A stretch of DNA of 64,000 bases from Cellvibrionaceae bacterium (GCA_028281575.1 JANQJP010000002.1:1-64000), one strand, 5' to 3'. Numbered from the stretch's first letter, positions 28,323 to 38,152 are shown. The notes: generated from the sequence alone by a model not told the origin. Translations and numbers: made by a program.

Positions 28323-28344
28323 AGGGCACAGATTTTTGTGCCCT
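28323..28344. terminator. Hairpin between convergent DUF4097-type gene and nth
   Basis: AGGGCACA (28323-28330) pairs with TGTGCCCT (28337-28344) around a GATTTT loop, 18 nt after the stop of the rightward operon and touching the nth stop. It probably ends the rightward transcript and perhaps both. The U-tract is weak on the plus strand. Confidence 0.55.
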
Positions 28345-29014
28345 AAGCTTTAAGGGTTATTTTGGGTTTTTTTCTATTCGGGTAACAGGTTCGACATATT
28401 AAACATTTTGTCCCGTCGCACCCTCGCGCCGAGCAATGTTCACGACCGTAGTAGATGATTTGCAGGTGCAGGTCGTTCCATCGATCTTCGGGAAATAATC
28501 GTTTTAAATCTTTTTCAGTTTGACTGACATTTTTTCCACTCGTCAGGCCCCAGCGTTGGGCGAGCCGGTGGATATGTGTATCCACCGGAAACGCAGGGAC
28601 ACCAAAGGCTTGCGACATAACAACACTCGCTGTTTTATGGCCGACGCCGGGTAGTTTTTCTAATTGCTCCATATTTTGCGGAACAAGGCCCCCGTGCTCA
28701 CTTACGAGAATATTTGAGAGTTTATGAATAGCCTTGGATTTTTGTGGCGCCAGTCCGCAGGGCTTAATGATGGCTTGGATTTTTGCGACGTCCTGCCTGG
28801 CCATGTCGTACGGGTTGTCCGCCAATTGCCAAAGCGTTGGCGTAACCTGATTTACACGCTCATCGGTACATTGTGCGGAAAGCAGCACTGCGACGAGCAG
28901 GGTGTAGTTGTCGCGATGAACCAGGGGGATCGGCGGCTTGGGGTATAGCGCTTGCAGTGTCTCCTGGATATAGGCGACTCGCTGCGCTTTTGACAGATTT
29001 TTGTGTTCCGACAT
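28343..29014 (-). CDS. nth: Endonuclease III (Nth) with atypical cysteine pattern
   Basis: Bifunctional DNA glycosylase/AP lyase for oxidised pyrimidines. The 223-residue helix-hairpin-helix protein keeps the catalytic lysine (LPGVGHKTASVV, about residue 125) and aspartate (FPVDTHIHRLA, about 143). The C-terminus reads HCSARGCDGTKCLICRTC: cysteines at 194, 199, 204, 207 and 210, not the C-X6-C-X2-C-X5-C iron-sulfur spacing of E. coli Nth. A basic tail follows. The start overlaps the dapC stop (TAATG), so the two genes are coupled. The fold and activity are likely; cluster binding is uncertain. Confidence 0.88.
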   Translation of the reverse strand: MSEHKNLSKAQRVAYIQETLQALYPKPPIPLVHRDNYTLLVAVLLSAQCTDERVNQVTPTLWQLADNPYDMARQDVAKIQAIIKPCGLAPQKSKAIHKLSNILVSEHGGLVPQNMEQLEKLPGVGHKTASVVMSQAFGVPAFPVDTHIHRLAQRWGLTSGKNVSQTEKDLKRLFPEDRWNDLHLQIIYYGREHCSARGCDGTKCLICRTCYPNRKKPKITLKA

Positions 29015-30204
29015 TATTTAATAAAGTTTTTAATTCTATGAGCGCCTTCAACACACTCGTCTATTGAAGCTACCAAAGCGATACGCACGCGATGATTTCC
29101 CGGATTGCCCGAAGGGGTATTTCGCGCAAGATAAGACCCAGGCAACACGGTTACATTTTGCGTAGCGAATAATTGTTGTGTAAAACTCTCATCCGAAAAG
29201 GGCGTTTTGGGCCACAGGTAAAAACCTGCGTCTGGCATTTCGACTTCGAGGACATCAGTTAAAATATCCAAAACGCGTGAAAATTTTTCGCGATAAAGTC
29301 GCCGGTTTTTCAACACATGGGTTTCGTCAGACCATGCGGCGATGCTCGCTTTCTGTACGTGAAATGGCATCGCGCATCCATGATAAGTGCGGTAGAGCAA
29401 GAATTGCTTAATAATTTTTGCGTCCCCAGCGACAAAGCCCGATCTCAGGCCGGGTAGGTTCGAACGTTTAGATAAGCTGTGAAATACAACGCATCGGGAA
29501 TAGTCGTGTCGGCCGATATTTGCGCAGGCCTGCAAAAGGCCAACGGGCGGTGACGCCTTGTCAAAATACACTTCTGAATAGCATTCGTCGCATGCGAGAA
29601 TAAAATCGTATTTGTCGGCCAGTGCAATTAGCTTGTTAAAATCGTCCTGCCTAAGCACCGCGCCGGTTGGATTTCCGGGGCTGCACAAAAATAAAATTTG
29701 ACATTCGCGCCAGCACGCCTCGGGTACTGCATCAAAGTCGGGTAAGTAATTATTGGTCGCGTCGCAATTTAAATAGACAGGTTCGGCCCCCGCGAGAAAT
29801 ATGGCACCTTCGTAGATTTGGTAAAAGGGGTTGGGTATCAAGACTCTGGTTGTACCCTGTTGTGTATCAACTGCCGCCTGGACAAAAGCAAAGATGGCTT
29901 CGCGTGTACCGTTGACGGGGATTACTTCAGAAGCGGCATCGAGTGCGCTGAGTGAAAACCGCTTGCACGCCCAATGCGATATTGCACTGCGCAGCTCAAT
30001 CGATCCACTCGTCGGGCTATAGTTTGCCACTTTTTCCAGATGACGTTTTAGCTCCTCCACAACAGCTGTTGGTGGAGCATGTTTCGGTTCGCCGATAGAA
30101 AGTGAAATATGGGAGAGCTCGCTGGGGGGCGTATCGGCTTGAGCTTTAAGCTTGGCCAGCTTTTCAAACGGATACGAATGCAGTAATTCCAAATGGGGGT
30201 TCAT
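29014..30204 (-). CDS. dapC: Succinyldiaminopimelate aminotransferase DapC
   Basis: PLP aminotransferase (class I/II) converting N-succinyl-2-amino-6-ketopimelate to N-succinyl-LL-DAP, the step between DapD and DapE. The 396-residue product starts MNPHLELLHSYPFEKLAKL, typical of DapC, has LSIGEPKH near residue 36, SPGNPTG near 175, DECYSEVYF near 209 and the PLP-lysine region SLSKRSNLPGLRSGF near 244. The glnD-dapC neighbourhood is as in Pseudomonas. The other succinylase genes, dapD and dapE, are 7 kb away on the same strand. Confidence 0.93.
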   Translation of the reverse strand: MNPHLELLHSYPFEKLAKLKAQADTPPSELSHISLSIGEPKHAPPTAVVEELKRHLEKVANYSPTSGSIELRSAISHWACKRFSLSALDAASEVIPVNGTREAIFAFVQAAVDTQQGTTRVLIPNPFYQIYEGAIFLAGAEPVYLNCDATNNYLPDFDAVPEACWRECQILFLCSPGNPTGAVLRQDDFNKLIALADKYDFILACDECYSEVYFDKASPPVGLLQACANIGRHDYSRCVVFHSLSKRSNLPGLRSGFVAGDAKIIKQFLLYRTYHGCAMPFHVQKASIAAWSDETHVLKNRRLYREKFSRVLDILTDVLEVEMPDAGFYLWPKTPFSDESFTQQLFATQNVTVLPGSYLARNTPSGNPGNHRVRIALVASIDECVEGAHRIKNFIK

Positions 30205-30246
30205 TGGCGTAGATGTTTTGTCACAACAGAGACGATTAAATTAATG

Positions 30247-32964
30247 TTAACGGGCCCCGGTTTGAACGGGTCCCAGTAGTTCCTGCTCGACCTGGCGGTC
30301 AAGTCGCCGACAGATTTTATTTTGAAGGTTTTTACATTGCTCTGGGTCGCTCAATGGGGCTCCGTAGATATCGGTAATAAAAAATACGTCTTCGACACGC
30401 TCTCCAAGTGTTGAAATTCGGGCGTTGCGTACAACGATATCATCTTCCATAAAGATCTGTGCAATAGTGGCCAAAAAACCAGGGCGGTCGGGGCTGATAA
30501 CTTCGAGCACGGTATAGGTGCCGACAATGTCATTACTTAAACTCGTGCGTGTGGGGATATTGAATTGTTTGAGTACTCTCGGTGTCCGCCGTGCGACCAC
30601 ATTTGAATATTCACCTGCGAGGGCGAGTTCTGCTTGCAGTGCGTCGTGTATCTCTTTGTATTTTTCGGCGTCGTCGCCCAGCGGTTCGAAATTGTCATTC
30701 AACACATAAAACGTGTCGAGCGTGTAGCCAGACGCCGATTGATAAATCTTTGCATCCTGAATATTGAGGTTCAATTGCGCCAGGCACGTGGTTGCGGCGC
30801 AAAAAATGTGGCGCGCGTCCTTGGACCAAACAAAAATCTGAGTGGCGCCTTCTAATTTTTTACTTGTTGTCTCGCTGATAAGTATCAGTGGTTTATCATC
30901 GTGATGGTTGATAAGCGCTTCGGTTTGGTTCGCTATATCGATATGAGATTCGCGAATAAAATATTCGTCGCCCATATCTTGCCAGATTTTCCTCGCCAAT
31001 ACGTCTGATACATTTTTATCTGCCAGTCTTAATAATGCCAGGCGCTGAGTCTCTTCGATGACTTCTTGTCGGTCAACGGTGTTTTCGAGCCCGCGGCGCA
31101 GTGCACGTTTAGTTTCCTGGTAAAGTTGTCGCATCAGGCTGGCGCGCCAGGAGTTCCATATTTGCGGATTTGTGCCACACATATCCGCGACGGTAAGCGC
31201 GTAGAGATAATCCAGGCGTCGCTGATCGCCAACAGCCAGGGCAAAGTCCCGGACAACGCCCGGGTCCGATATGTCTTTCTTTTGTGAGATGTATGACATC
31301 AGCAAATGTTTTTCGACCAGCCACGTCACCAGGCGAATTTCATTTCCCATTAAACCGTGCGCGTGCCCAAAACGTTCTGCGTCGAGTGCACCGAGTTCGG
31401 AGTGATCGCCTCCACGCCCTTTGGCAATATCATGAAACAGTCCGGCGATGTATAGAAGTTCCGGTTTTTCCATGTTGCGCACAATATGTGCCGCAATTGG
31501 AAATTGCTGTTCTTCCTCTGGTTGGGTGAAGCGGCGCATATTGCGGATAACCAACAGCGTATGCGCATCCACCGTATAACGGTGAAACAAATCGTGTTGC
31601 ATTTGCCCGATGATTTTGCCGAATTCGGGCAAATATCTACCGAGTACGCCGTAGCGTTTCATGCGTGTGAGCTGGGTGACGAGACCGTAGTTGATAGAAA
31701 AAATGGCCATGAACATCGCACGATTTTCCGGATTAGCGCGGAAGTTTTTGTCGATAAGAGCACGCCTGTCGCGTATCAACCGTATCGTTTGTGCACGAAC
31801 ACCTAAAATAGATGGGTCATTACCCATAAGGACAAAAATTTCAAGAAGCGCACTTGGGTTTTTATCAAACACATTTTTGCGTGTGACTTCTATATAATTA
31901 TCGCGTAACTGAAAGCGCTCGTTAATTGGTACAAGGTTTTTGTTGACGTTTTCTTGAAAAATTTTTTCTTCCAGGTATTGCAAAAGCACATCGTTTAATT
32001 CGCGCAGGGCGATAACGCTGCGATAGTATTCATGCATGAATTGTTCAACGGCTAAACCTTCGTCGGAGTCCTCGTAGCCAAATATTTTGGCGAGTTCGCG
32101 CTGGTATTCAAAAAGCAAACGCTCTTCTCTGCGCCCGCTCAATAAATGCACCCCGAAGCGAACTCGCCACAAAAATGCTTCGCTATTTCTAAGGACAGCA
32201 AACTCTCTTTCTGTAAAAAAATCCTTACCTTCAAGTTGACGCAAGGTTTGAACACTGAAGTAGCGCTTGGCGAGCCAGTTTATCATTTGCAAATCACGCA
32301 AACCGCCAGGCGCATTTTTAATATTGGGTTCGAGGTTGCACTCAGTATTGTTGTGTTTTTTATGCCGCTGTCTTTGTTCATCCCACTTGGCGTTAAAGAA
32401 CTCGGGCATTGGCCACATTTTTTCTGGGCCCGTTATTGTTTGTAGTTGGTCGCGCAGTCTGTCGTTGCCAGCCAGGCGACGCGCTTCGAGCAGGTTGGTC
32501 GCGACGGTGACGTCGTCTTTGGCTATTTCTCTACACTCGTTTAATGTGCGTACGCTGCTCCCGATGTCTAAACCTATATCCCAGAGGAAAGTCACAAGGT
32601 CCCTCAGTGCATCATCATATTTTTTACCGACGTTGTTATCTAACAAAATAAGAATGTCGATATCCGATTGCGGGTGCAGCTCACCGCGGCCGTAGCCACC
32701 AACCGCGACGAGACAAATATCGTCGTCCCAACTATATTGATACCACACATAATGGAGAATCAGATCAACAAACGCCGCGCGTGCATTTACTAATGAGCGC
32801 ACGTCTTCGCCTTCCTCAAAGCGCGTTTTAAAGTGGGTGTCTACGCCGCAAATGGCATCTTTAAATACGTGAATTTTGACTTTGTTTTGTAAGTCTATGC
32901 GGAAGCGTTGCTGATTAAAGCATAGAGGTTGATAGGCGTACTCTGGAACTAGCGCCATATTCAT
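30247..32964 (-). CDS. glnD: Bifunctional uridylyltransferase/uridylyl-removing enzyme GlnD
   Basis: Nitrogen sensor that modifies PII proteins. ATG 32964, just after the map stop with AAGAGGA upstream, gives 905 residues (E. coli 890); a longer frame to 33009 overlaps map. The nucleotidyltransferase motif GGYGRGELHPQSDIDILILL is near residue 90, the HD hydrolase motif AGLFHDIAKGRGGDHS near 500, and two C-terminal ACT domains sense glutamine (second near LEVISPDRPGFLATIAQIF). The map-glnD coupling is conserved in gammaproteobacteria. Confidence 0.95.
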   Translation of the reverse strand: MNMALVPEYAYQPLCFNQQRFRIDLQNKVKIHVFKDAICGVDTHFKTRFEEGEDVRSLVNARAAFVDLILHYVWYQYSWDDDICLVAVGGYGRGELHPQSDIDILILLDNNVGKKYDDALRDLVTFLWDIGLDIGSSVRTLNECREIAKDDVTVATNLLEARRLAGNDRLRDQLQTITGPEKMWPMPEFFNAKWDEQRQRHKKHNNTECNLEPNIKNAPGGLRDLQMINWLAKRYFSVQTLRQLEGKDFFTEREFAVLRNSEAFLWRVRFGVHLLSGRREERLLFEYQRELAKIFGYEDSDEGLAVEQFMHEYYRSVIALRELNDVLLQYLEEKIFQENVNKNLVPINERFQLRDNYIEVTRKNVFDKNPSALLEIFVLMGNDPSILGVRAQTIRLIRDRRALIDKNFRANPENRAMFMAIFSINYGLVTQLTRMKRYGVLGRYLPEFGKIIGQMQHDLFHRYTVDAHTLLVIRNMRRFTQPEEEQQFPIAAHIVRNMEKPELLYIAGLFHDIAKGRGGDHSELGALDAERFGHAHGLMGNEIRLVTWLVEKHLLMSYISQKKDISDPGVVRDFALAVGDQRRLDYLYALTVADMCGTNPQIWNSWRASLMRQLYQETKRALRRGLENTVDRQEVIEETQRLALLRLADKNVSDVLARKIWQDMGDEYFIRESHIDIANQTEALINHHDDKPLILISETTSKKLEGATQIFVWSKDARHIFCAATTCLAQLNLNIQDAKIYQSASGYTLDTFYVLNDNFEPLGDDAEKYKEIHDALQAELALAGEYSNVVARRTPRVLKQFNIPTRTSLSNDIVGTYTVLEVISPDRPGFLATIAQIFMEDDIVVRNARISTLGERVEDVFFITDIYGAPLSDPEQCKNLQNKICRRLDRQVEQELLGPVQTGAR

Positions 32965-32965
32965 A

Positions 32966-33736
32966 TTAAATAGATTCCTCTTTGCGTGCTGTGAGCACTT
33001 CAAATCCATCTTTGGTTACAGCAATAGTGTGTTCCCACTGGGCGGAAAGGCGGCCATCCTTGGTTTCTACAGTCCATTGATCACTTTTGAGCTTAGTATG
33101 TCTTTTTCCGGCGTTAATCATTGGTTCAATGGTGAAGGTCATGCCTTCGCGCAGAACTAAGCCCGTGCCTTTGCGACCGTAGTGAAGTACCTGGGGTTCC
33201 TCGTGGAAAATTTTACCAATACCGTGGCCACAATACTCTCTTACAACAGAGTAGTGATTAGATTCTGCATGGTTTTGAATGACGTGGCCGATGTCGCCGA
33301 GCTGGGCTCCCGGCTTAACCATCTGTATACCTTTATACATGCATTCTTGTGTAACTTTGCACAGGCGCGCAGCGTGGGGAGCCACTTTTCCTACGTAAAA
33401 CATCTTGCTGGTGTCGCCGTGAAATCCGTTGTGGATGACCGTTACGTCGATATTAATAATATCGCCATCTTTGAGGATTTTTTTTTCGGATGGAATTCCA
33501 TGACACACTACATGATTTACTGACGTGCAGATAGATTTCGGAAAGCCTTTGTAATTCAGTGGTGCCGGAATGGCTTTTTGTTTAACCGTGATATATTCGT
33601 GACAAACACGATCAATTTCAGCGGTACTCACTCCTGGCTGAACAAATTCGCCAATCATTTCGAGCACTTCGGCGGCCATTTTTCCCACCGTGCGCATGTG
33701 CTCGATTTCTTCAGGCGTTTTAATCGTAACCGACAT
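32966..33736 (-). CDS. map: Methionine aminopeptidase type I
   Basis: Removes N-terminal methionine from new proteins. ATG 33736 gives 256 residues (E. coli 264), beginning MSVTIKTPEEIEHMRTVGK; an upstream in-frame extension is not family-like. Metal ligands are visible in NIDVTVIHNGFHGDTSKMF (two Asp), GHGIGKIFHEEP (His), FTIEPMI (Glu) and WEHTIAVT (Glu). It normally stands divergent from rpsB; here a 3.6-kb peptidase gene, a repeat and lpxL intervene. Confidence 0.96.
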   Translation of the reverse strand: MSVTIKTPEEIEHMRTVGKMAAEVLEMIGEFVQPGVSTAEIDRVCHEYITVKQKAIPAPLNYKGFPKSICTSVNHVVCHGIPSEKKILKDGDIINIDVTVIHNGFHGDTSKMFYVGKVAPHAARLCKVTQECMYKGIQMVKPGAQLGDIGHVIQNHAESNHYSVVREYCGHGIGKIFHEEPQVLHYGRKGTGLVLREGMTFTIEPMINAGKRHTKLKSDQWTVETKDGRLSAQWEHTIAVTKDGFEVLTARKEESI

Positions 33737-33898
33737 ATATAGTTTTCCACCGTTCTGCGAAGTGCCTAAGGTCCACACTAATTGAATCATCACTGCTGGG
33801 GGGGGCAGTGCCAGCAAAGCAGCGCATTCTAAACCATTATGACTTTATCGGCGATTTTGATCGCCGCTGCCGGTCAGGGGTACGGTGGGGGAAAAATG

Positions 33899-33921
33899 AA
33901 AGGCGGGCTGACCCCGCCTTT
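33899..33921 (-). terminator. Rho-independent terminator after the S8 peptidase gene
   Basis: AAAGGCGGG (33899-33907) and CCCGCCTTT (33913-33921) form a 9-bp stem 7 nt beyond the leftward peptidase gene. A T-rich run follows on the minus strand (TTTCATTTTT). It separates that gene from map. Confidence 0.8.
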
Positions 33922-33927
33922 TTACGG

Positions 33928-36900
33928 TTAGCGAGAAGTGGTTGCGTCGCTGTATATTTGCGGCTGTTTATGCAGCTTTAAATACTCGTCAAAACGCGTG
34001 TTTTCCGGTTTGCTGGAACTGGTCCCTGCTTCGGAGAGGGTGTAGTCGCCAATGACAAAGTCATCGATAAACCAGCCTCTGAAACCGTTGTAAGCTGCAT
34101 CTCGCGTATCAAATGAAAAGCGGATTTGAACTGTGCGGCCACGGTACTGTGTCAGGTCAATTTCTTCAGTGACCCAAATAGGCATGCGATTAAAGCCGGC
34201 GCTGGTGAACCCTTTGTGGCTGCGGTCGGTATCATTCGGGTCGACAAATGGGTTCAGGCGTCGCAGCGACGAGTAATTATCGCCACCATCTGTACTGACC
34301 TGAACGTCGAGTATGTCAAACCCACTGGCATTGGGGTTCACGGACTCGATTTCCCACCAGGTCCTAAAGCGCAGGAACGGAGTAGTGGCGGTAGCCAATG
34401 AGATCGGTGGTGTTGTCAGTGTGCCTTCATTGGCCCCTTCAGATGAGCCTCCGGTGAGAGAGCCTGCGATACTTGTATTTACGCCAATAAATGATCCTGT
34501 AGATGCTTGGCCATACCACCAGACCACTGCACCATCGACGGCTTCAGGAATCCATGCACGTGGCCCTGGCTCATCTGGAGCAAGTGAGGTATTGCCTCTA
34601 TCGACGGCCTGGTTGGCGACATCGTTTGCCATGAGGTCGAAGCGATTCCAAAAGCCTGTGGCAAGCCACGGGCTTTCGGGACCTTCAAAATCATCCGAGA
34701 AGATGCCATCAAAAGGGCGTTGCTCAAGAAGAATCAAGTTTTCCGTCGTGTCTTCGCCGGAAACGATACCAACGTTCATGATAACGGATGGCGAGAAATC
34801 ATCTGCCGATGCTTCGACCAGGAATGCAGTAATGGCTGAACCTGATGATGAGTTTTTATTCAGGTTGGAGAAAACATAGTAGCCATTTGCATCTGTGGTG
34901 GACGATGCGAAGAAGCCATTGGTTTGTGTGCCGCCAGAAATTCGCACGACAGCATCCTGAACGGGTGCACCCGATTCGGTTTTAACAAAGCCGCTAAGTG
35001 CACCGGTATTGTTGATGTCAGCCGGGGACATGACCAAGAGAATATCCAGGTCGGTGCGACCGTCTGCAGTAAAGCGTGTAGCTGCCTCTTCAAAACCGTC
35101 CACTGATCCGCGGATCTTATATGAGCCTGGAGCGACGTAAATGGTTACTTGGCCGCTGCCGTTTGTGGCGCCAGAGACGCCAAAGTTTTCTGCATCAATC
35201 AAGTCCGGAACGATATTGACGCCGGCGACGTCCGCCAGGCTAACGGTTTCAACCGAGGTAATACTCACCTGGTTATAGGAGATAAACGCGGTTTTTGTCG
35301 CTATCGTTTGTGTGCCGGAATCAGCATTCTGCAAGGTGATAACAGCAGTTAGGCGGTGAAAGCGATTGGCGGCATCAAGCGCCGTAGAAAAGTTTGTCAA
35401 TGCCGTTGTGTCGTCGGAGAAGTCTACCCAGTTGGTCTCTCCGTCGACGGATGAGGCCAGGGTCCAGTCAACGCTTACAACACTCAAGTTGGTTTGCAAG
35501 GGGGTAATATTGACAGTGACTTCTCGAGAAAACGGGTTTGGCATGGTCAAGCCGATATCGACGCCGCTATTGATTATTTCCTGTGCAAGGTTAAGCGCGC
35601 GCTCAGCGTCGATAATTGGAATGGGTGTGTCGAGTGTTTCAACGGTCGCAGATATTGGCGATACGTAGCGCTCGGTGACATAGGTATCAGCGCTGTCGAT
35701 CAGTATCGACTTGACTTGTTCGCCGCTAAAGTCGGGGTTGAGTGAATACACGAGTGAGGCGACGCCGGATACTACAGCTGTCGAGGCTGAAGTGCCCGCG
35801 TAACCGGTATTGCCATCTGCAAAAGTGTCCGCTTCGTGATAGGCGTCTGTCGAGATAGTACTTTGATAGGAGGTCGGCGCAGCAATATCGACGGATTCTC
35901 CCCAGTTGCTGTAATACGCCAGGCGGTTGTCCGGCAGAACAGCCGCGGCAAACATGACGTTGGCCTGTTTAACCAGGTTGTTTTTGTCATCGTAGTGGAG
36001 GGCGCCGCTGTGGTGACGCGCATTGATACCATAAATCTGGTTCATATTGCCGCTGCCATTACCGATGCCATTACCTGCAGGCCAAACGAATAAACGTCCG
36101 AGTTCGGCTTGAGCAAGGCGTCTATACGAGCGGGTAACATCGATCGCGTAAGCGTCTCGCGTATTTACCGCGGTAGGGTCGAGTGGATCGAATGAAGCAT
36201 TTATATGGCCTGGAATCGCCCAGGCATTATTGATGACAGCGACGGAGTCGAGTTTGAAGAGCCCGCGCATGCCGTCGATATTGTTAGCGGCGAGTATCAT
36301 GTCGGATACCCAGTTTAGCCCGGTAATGCCCATGCCGTTATTTGACAATGCACCAATCGCACCGACGGCTTGTGTGCCGTGATCTGACGTGCGATTTGTC
36401 AGGAGTTCAAATACGCGACCGGTAAGATCGGCATGCTCGACGTTAAATCCGCTGTCAGTAATTCCTATTGCGACATTTGCGCTTCCGGTCGTAATGTCCC
36501 AGGCATTAGGCGCGTTGATGTATTCGAGATGCCAGTTGTTACCAAGGTCATCGAAGGCACCACCGTCGTTTGGAATGATTTCGTCGCGGGAAACGCTAGC
36601 TCCCTCGAAAATACGGTTGGATACATTATCTATCTCTGGCTGAAGACGAATTTCTTCGAGGCCGTCGAGCGCTTCAGCGGCACCGGTTTCAAATTGGACC
36701 AGTAGACCTAATTGCTCATCATAGCCAACAACATTAAAGCCGCTAAAGTCGTCAACAACAGCGACAATAGCGTCACGGTCTAACGTAGACGAAGATATCC
36801 ACGCCTGGTTTTCGACGATGTCGAGTAAAAATGTCGATGATGTGTTGTTAGCGCCGCGCACATCGCTCGCCAGGAAGCCGAACTCGTCTGCAGCGATAAA

Positions 36901-37563
36901 GGTGGTTTGCAGGGTTGTGCCATCAAAAGCAGCTTGCGCTTGAACAACATATTCACCTGCTAGGTCGGGTGTAATGAAGATGTTCGATGTCGATCCATTA
37001 ATGGATGTCAGCTGTGAACCCGCTGGTGCAGAAACAATGGTCCATTCAATATCGCCGATTTTATCCGTGGTTGCGATACTTAATGAGAAGCCATCACCAA
37101 CAGCAGGAGGCTCGCTATACATCATCGGCATATTTGCGATGGAAATCGTATCGGCAATGACTTCAACAATGATGGCGTCTGAGGCGCGGTTACCCTCAGC
37201 GTCTTCGACAATAACGTTAAAAACGAAGTTAGTGTCCTGTCTGACATTGGGTGGGGTAAACGAAATTTGTCCGTCGGTTTGAGTGAAAGTGACCTGTGGT
37301 GAGCCGTTTAGGAGTTGGGTCCAGTTGTAAGATACTATATTGCCTGCAGTACTCGAACTGGTTGCTGTCAAAGTGACGACCGCGTCCTCTGAAGACTGGA
37401 TATTGTCTCCCAGGTTTACGGTTGCAGGGCTCGGGGGGGAGTCAGTATTGCCAGAACTACTGCGTGTGGAGCCTGTATTAGAGCCGGGAGCACCACCGCA
37501 AGATGCGATGAGCAATACGATGCTCGAAGCCATTAGTAACTTGAAAAAACCGCTAGCCGTCAT
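33928..37563 (-). CDS. Large subtilisin-like (S8) lipoprotein protease
   Basis: A 1211-residue exported protease. The N-terminus has a lipobox (LLIASC, Cys22) and a Ser/Pro-rich linker. Residues about 45-140 resemble a PKD/REJ-type beta domain. The S8 domain has the triad Asp370 (IGITDSG), His395 (SDHGTQAVGA) and Ser592 (GTSASTAVVSG), with Asn498 (WPAGNG) as oxyanion residue. A carboxypeptidase-regulatory-like domain lies at about 840-910 (GALSGFVKTESGAPVQDAVV) and a MAM/immune-inhibitor-A-like jelly roll in the last 250 residues (FSDDFEGPESPW to GWFIDDFVIGDY). It is expected to be a surface or outer-membrane lipoprotein. It stands alone between map and lpxL with its own terminator, as if inserted. 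Confidence 0.88.
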   Translation of the reverse strand: MTASGFFKLLMASSIVLLIASCGGAPGSNTGSTRSSSGNTDSPPSPATVNLGDNIQSSEDAVVTLTATSSSTAGNIVSYNWTQLLNGSPQVTFTQTDGQISFTPPNVRQDTNFVFNVIVEDAEGNRASDAIIVEVIADTISIANMPMMYSEPPAVGDGFSLSIATTDKIGDIEWTIVSAPAGSQLTSINGSTSNIFITPDLAGEYVVQAQAAFDGTTLQTTFIAADEFGFLASDVRGANNTSSTFLLDIVENQAWISSSTLDRDAIVAVVDDFSGFNVVGYDEQLGLLVQFETGAAEALDGLEEIRLQPEIDNVSNRIFEGASVSRDEIIPNDGGAFDDLGNNWHLEYINAPNAWDITTGSANVAIGITDSGFNVEHADLTGRVFELLTNRTSDHGTQAVGAIGALSNNGMGITGLNWVSDMILAANNIDGMRGLFKLDSVAVINNAWAIPGHINASFDPLDPTAVNTRDAYAIDVTRSYRRLAQAELGRLFVWPAGNGIGNGSGNMNQIYGINARHHSGALHYDDKNNLVKQANVMFAAAVLPDNRLAYYSNWGESVDIAAPTSYQSTISTDAYHEADTFADGNTGYAGTSASTAVVSGVASLVYSLNPDFSGEQVKSILIDSADTYVTERYVSPISATVETLDTPIPIIDAERALNLAQEIINSGVDIGLTMPNPFSREVTVNITPLQTNLSVVSVDWTLASSVDGETNWVDFSDDTTALTNFSTALDAANRFHRLTAVITLQNADSGTQTIATKTAFISYNQVSITSVETVSLADVAGVNIVPDLIDAENFGVSGATNGSGQVTIYVAPGSYKIRGSVDGFEEAATRFTADGRTDLDILLVMSPADINNTGALSGFVKTESGAPVQDAVVRISGGTQTNGFFASSTTDANGYYVFSNLNKNSSSGSAITAFLVEASADDFSPSVIMNVGIVSGEDTTENLILLEQRPFDGIFSDDFEGPESPWLATGFWNRFDLMANDVANQAVDRGNTSLAPDEPGPRAWIPEAVDGAVVWWYGQASTGSFIGVNTSIAGSLTGGSSEGANEGTLTTPPISLATATTPFLRFRTWWEIESVNPNASGFDILDVQVSTDGGDNYSSLRRLNPFVDPNDTDRSHKGFTSAGFNRMPIWVTEEIDLTQYRGRTVQIRFSFDTRDAAYNGFRGWFIDDFVIGDYTLSEAGTSSSKPENTRFDEYLKLHKQPQIYSDATTSR

Positions 37564-37785
37564 AAGGCCCTCTCAGACTATTCTGTTCAGTGTTGTAACT
37601 ATTTCATTCGTCGACCAATATAAGCTCAAGGCTCACTGGCCGCTTAGCATGGCTTGCCGGAAAGCAGACTAAGTGCGCGTTACTATACTTGGCGTGCCAT
37701 TCTCCATTGCGCAGTCTTTCACAATTTTTGTTGCGTGAGTGGTGATAGTGAGACACATTACGCACCCAAAATATGCAGACAAGCT

Positions 37786-38031
37786 CAGGGCCTGTGCCCA
37801 CTAATTCGGTCGTCACTGTTGCGACTAAACAAGCGTCAATCAAGGCGCGAGGAGAGAAGTTTGGTCATTCCAAATGAACGACGAGCAACGCAGAGTGGTG
37901 CTTGTTTAGCCAGAACCCTTCGGGCCGGACCAATATTCCCGTCCGCGGTGTTAACACTCGCTTATGTTGCCTTGCGGTCAGAAATTTTGGCTTTCGGCAG
38001 TGATGACCGAATTAGTGGGTACAGGCCCTAG
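37786..38031. repeat. MITE-like element with 33-bp terminal inverted repeats
   Basis: The arms 37786-37818 (CAGGGCCTGTGCCCACTAAT...) and 37998-38030 are complementary with three mismatches, bounding about 245 bp. The interior includes GGTCATTCCAAATGAACG and GCGGTGTTAACACTCGC. The two overlapping short frames through it look spurious. Within the 588-nt gap 37564-38152 this is the only resolved structure; the peptidase and lpxL promoters must also lie here. Confidence 0.75.
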
Positions 38032-38152
38032 CAAAAGGATAGTCAGGCTACTGCGAAAAGTCTATTTTGAAACTGCTTAAATAAAAACGGCTAAGCCCTT
38101 GTGTTTTAGCGTTTTTTTGCTCGTTACCATGTTTGAATAAGTACCATCGCTT

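Noticed and set aside
32964-33009. Extended GlnD start inside map
   Set aside because: ATG 32964 lies directly after the map stop with a ribosome-binding site; the extension would overlap map by 44 nt and is not family-like.
37654-38031. 125-codon rightward frame in the map-rpsB interval
   Set aside because: It runs through the MITE-like element and ends at its right arm; it looks like a spurious repeat translation.
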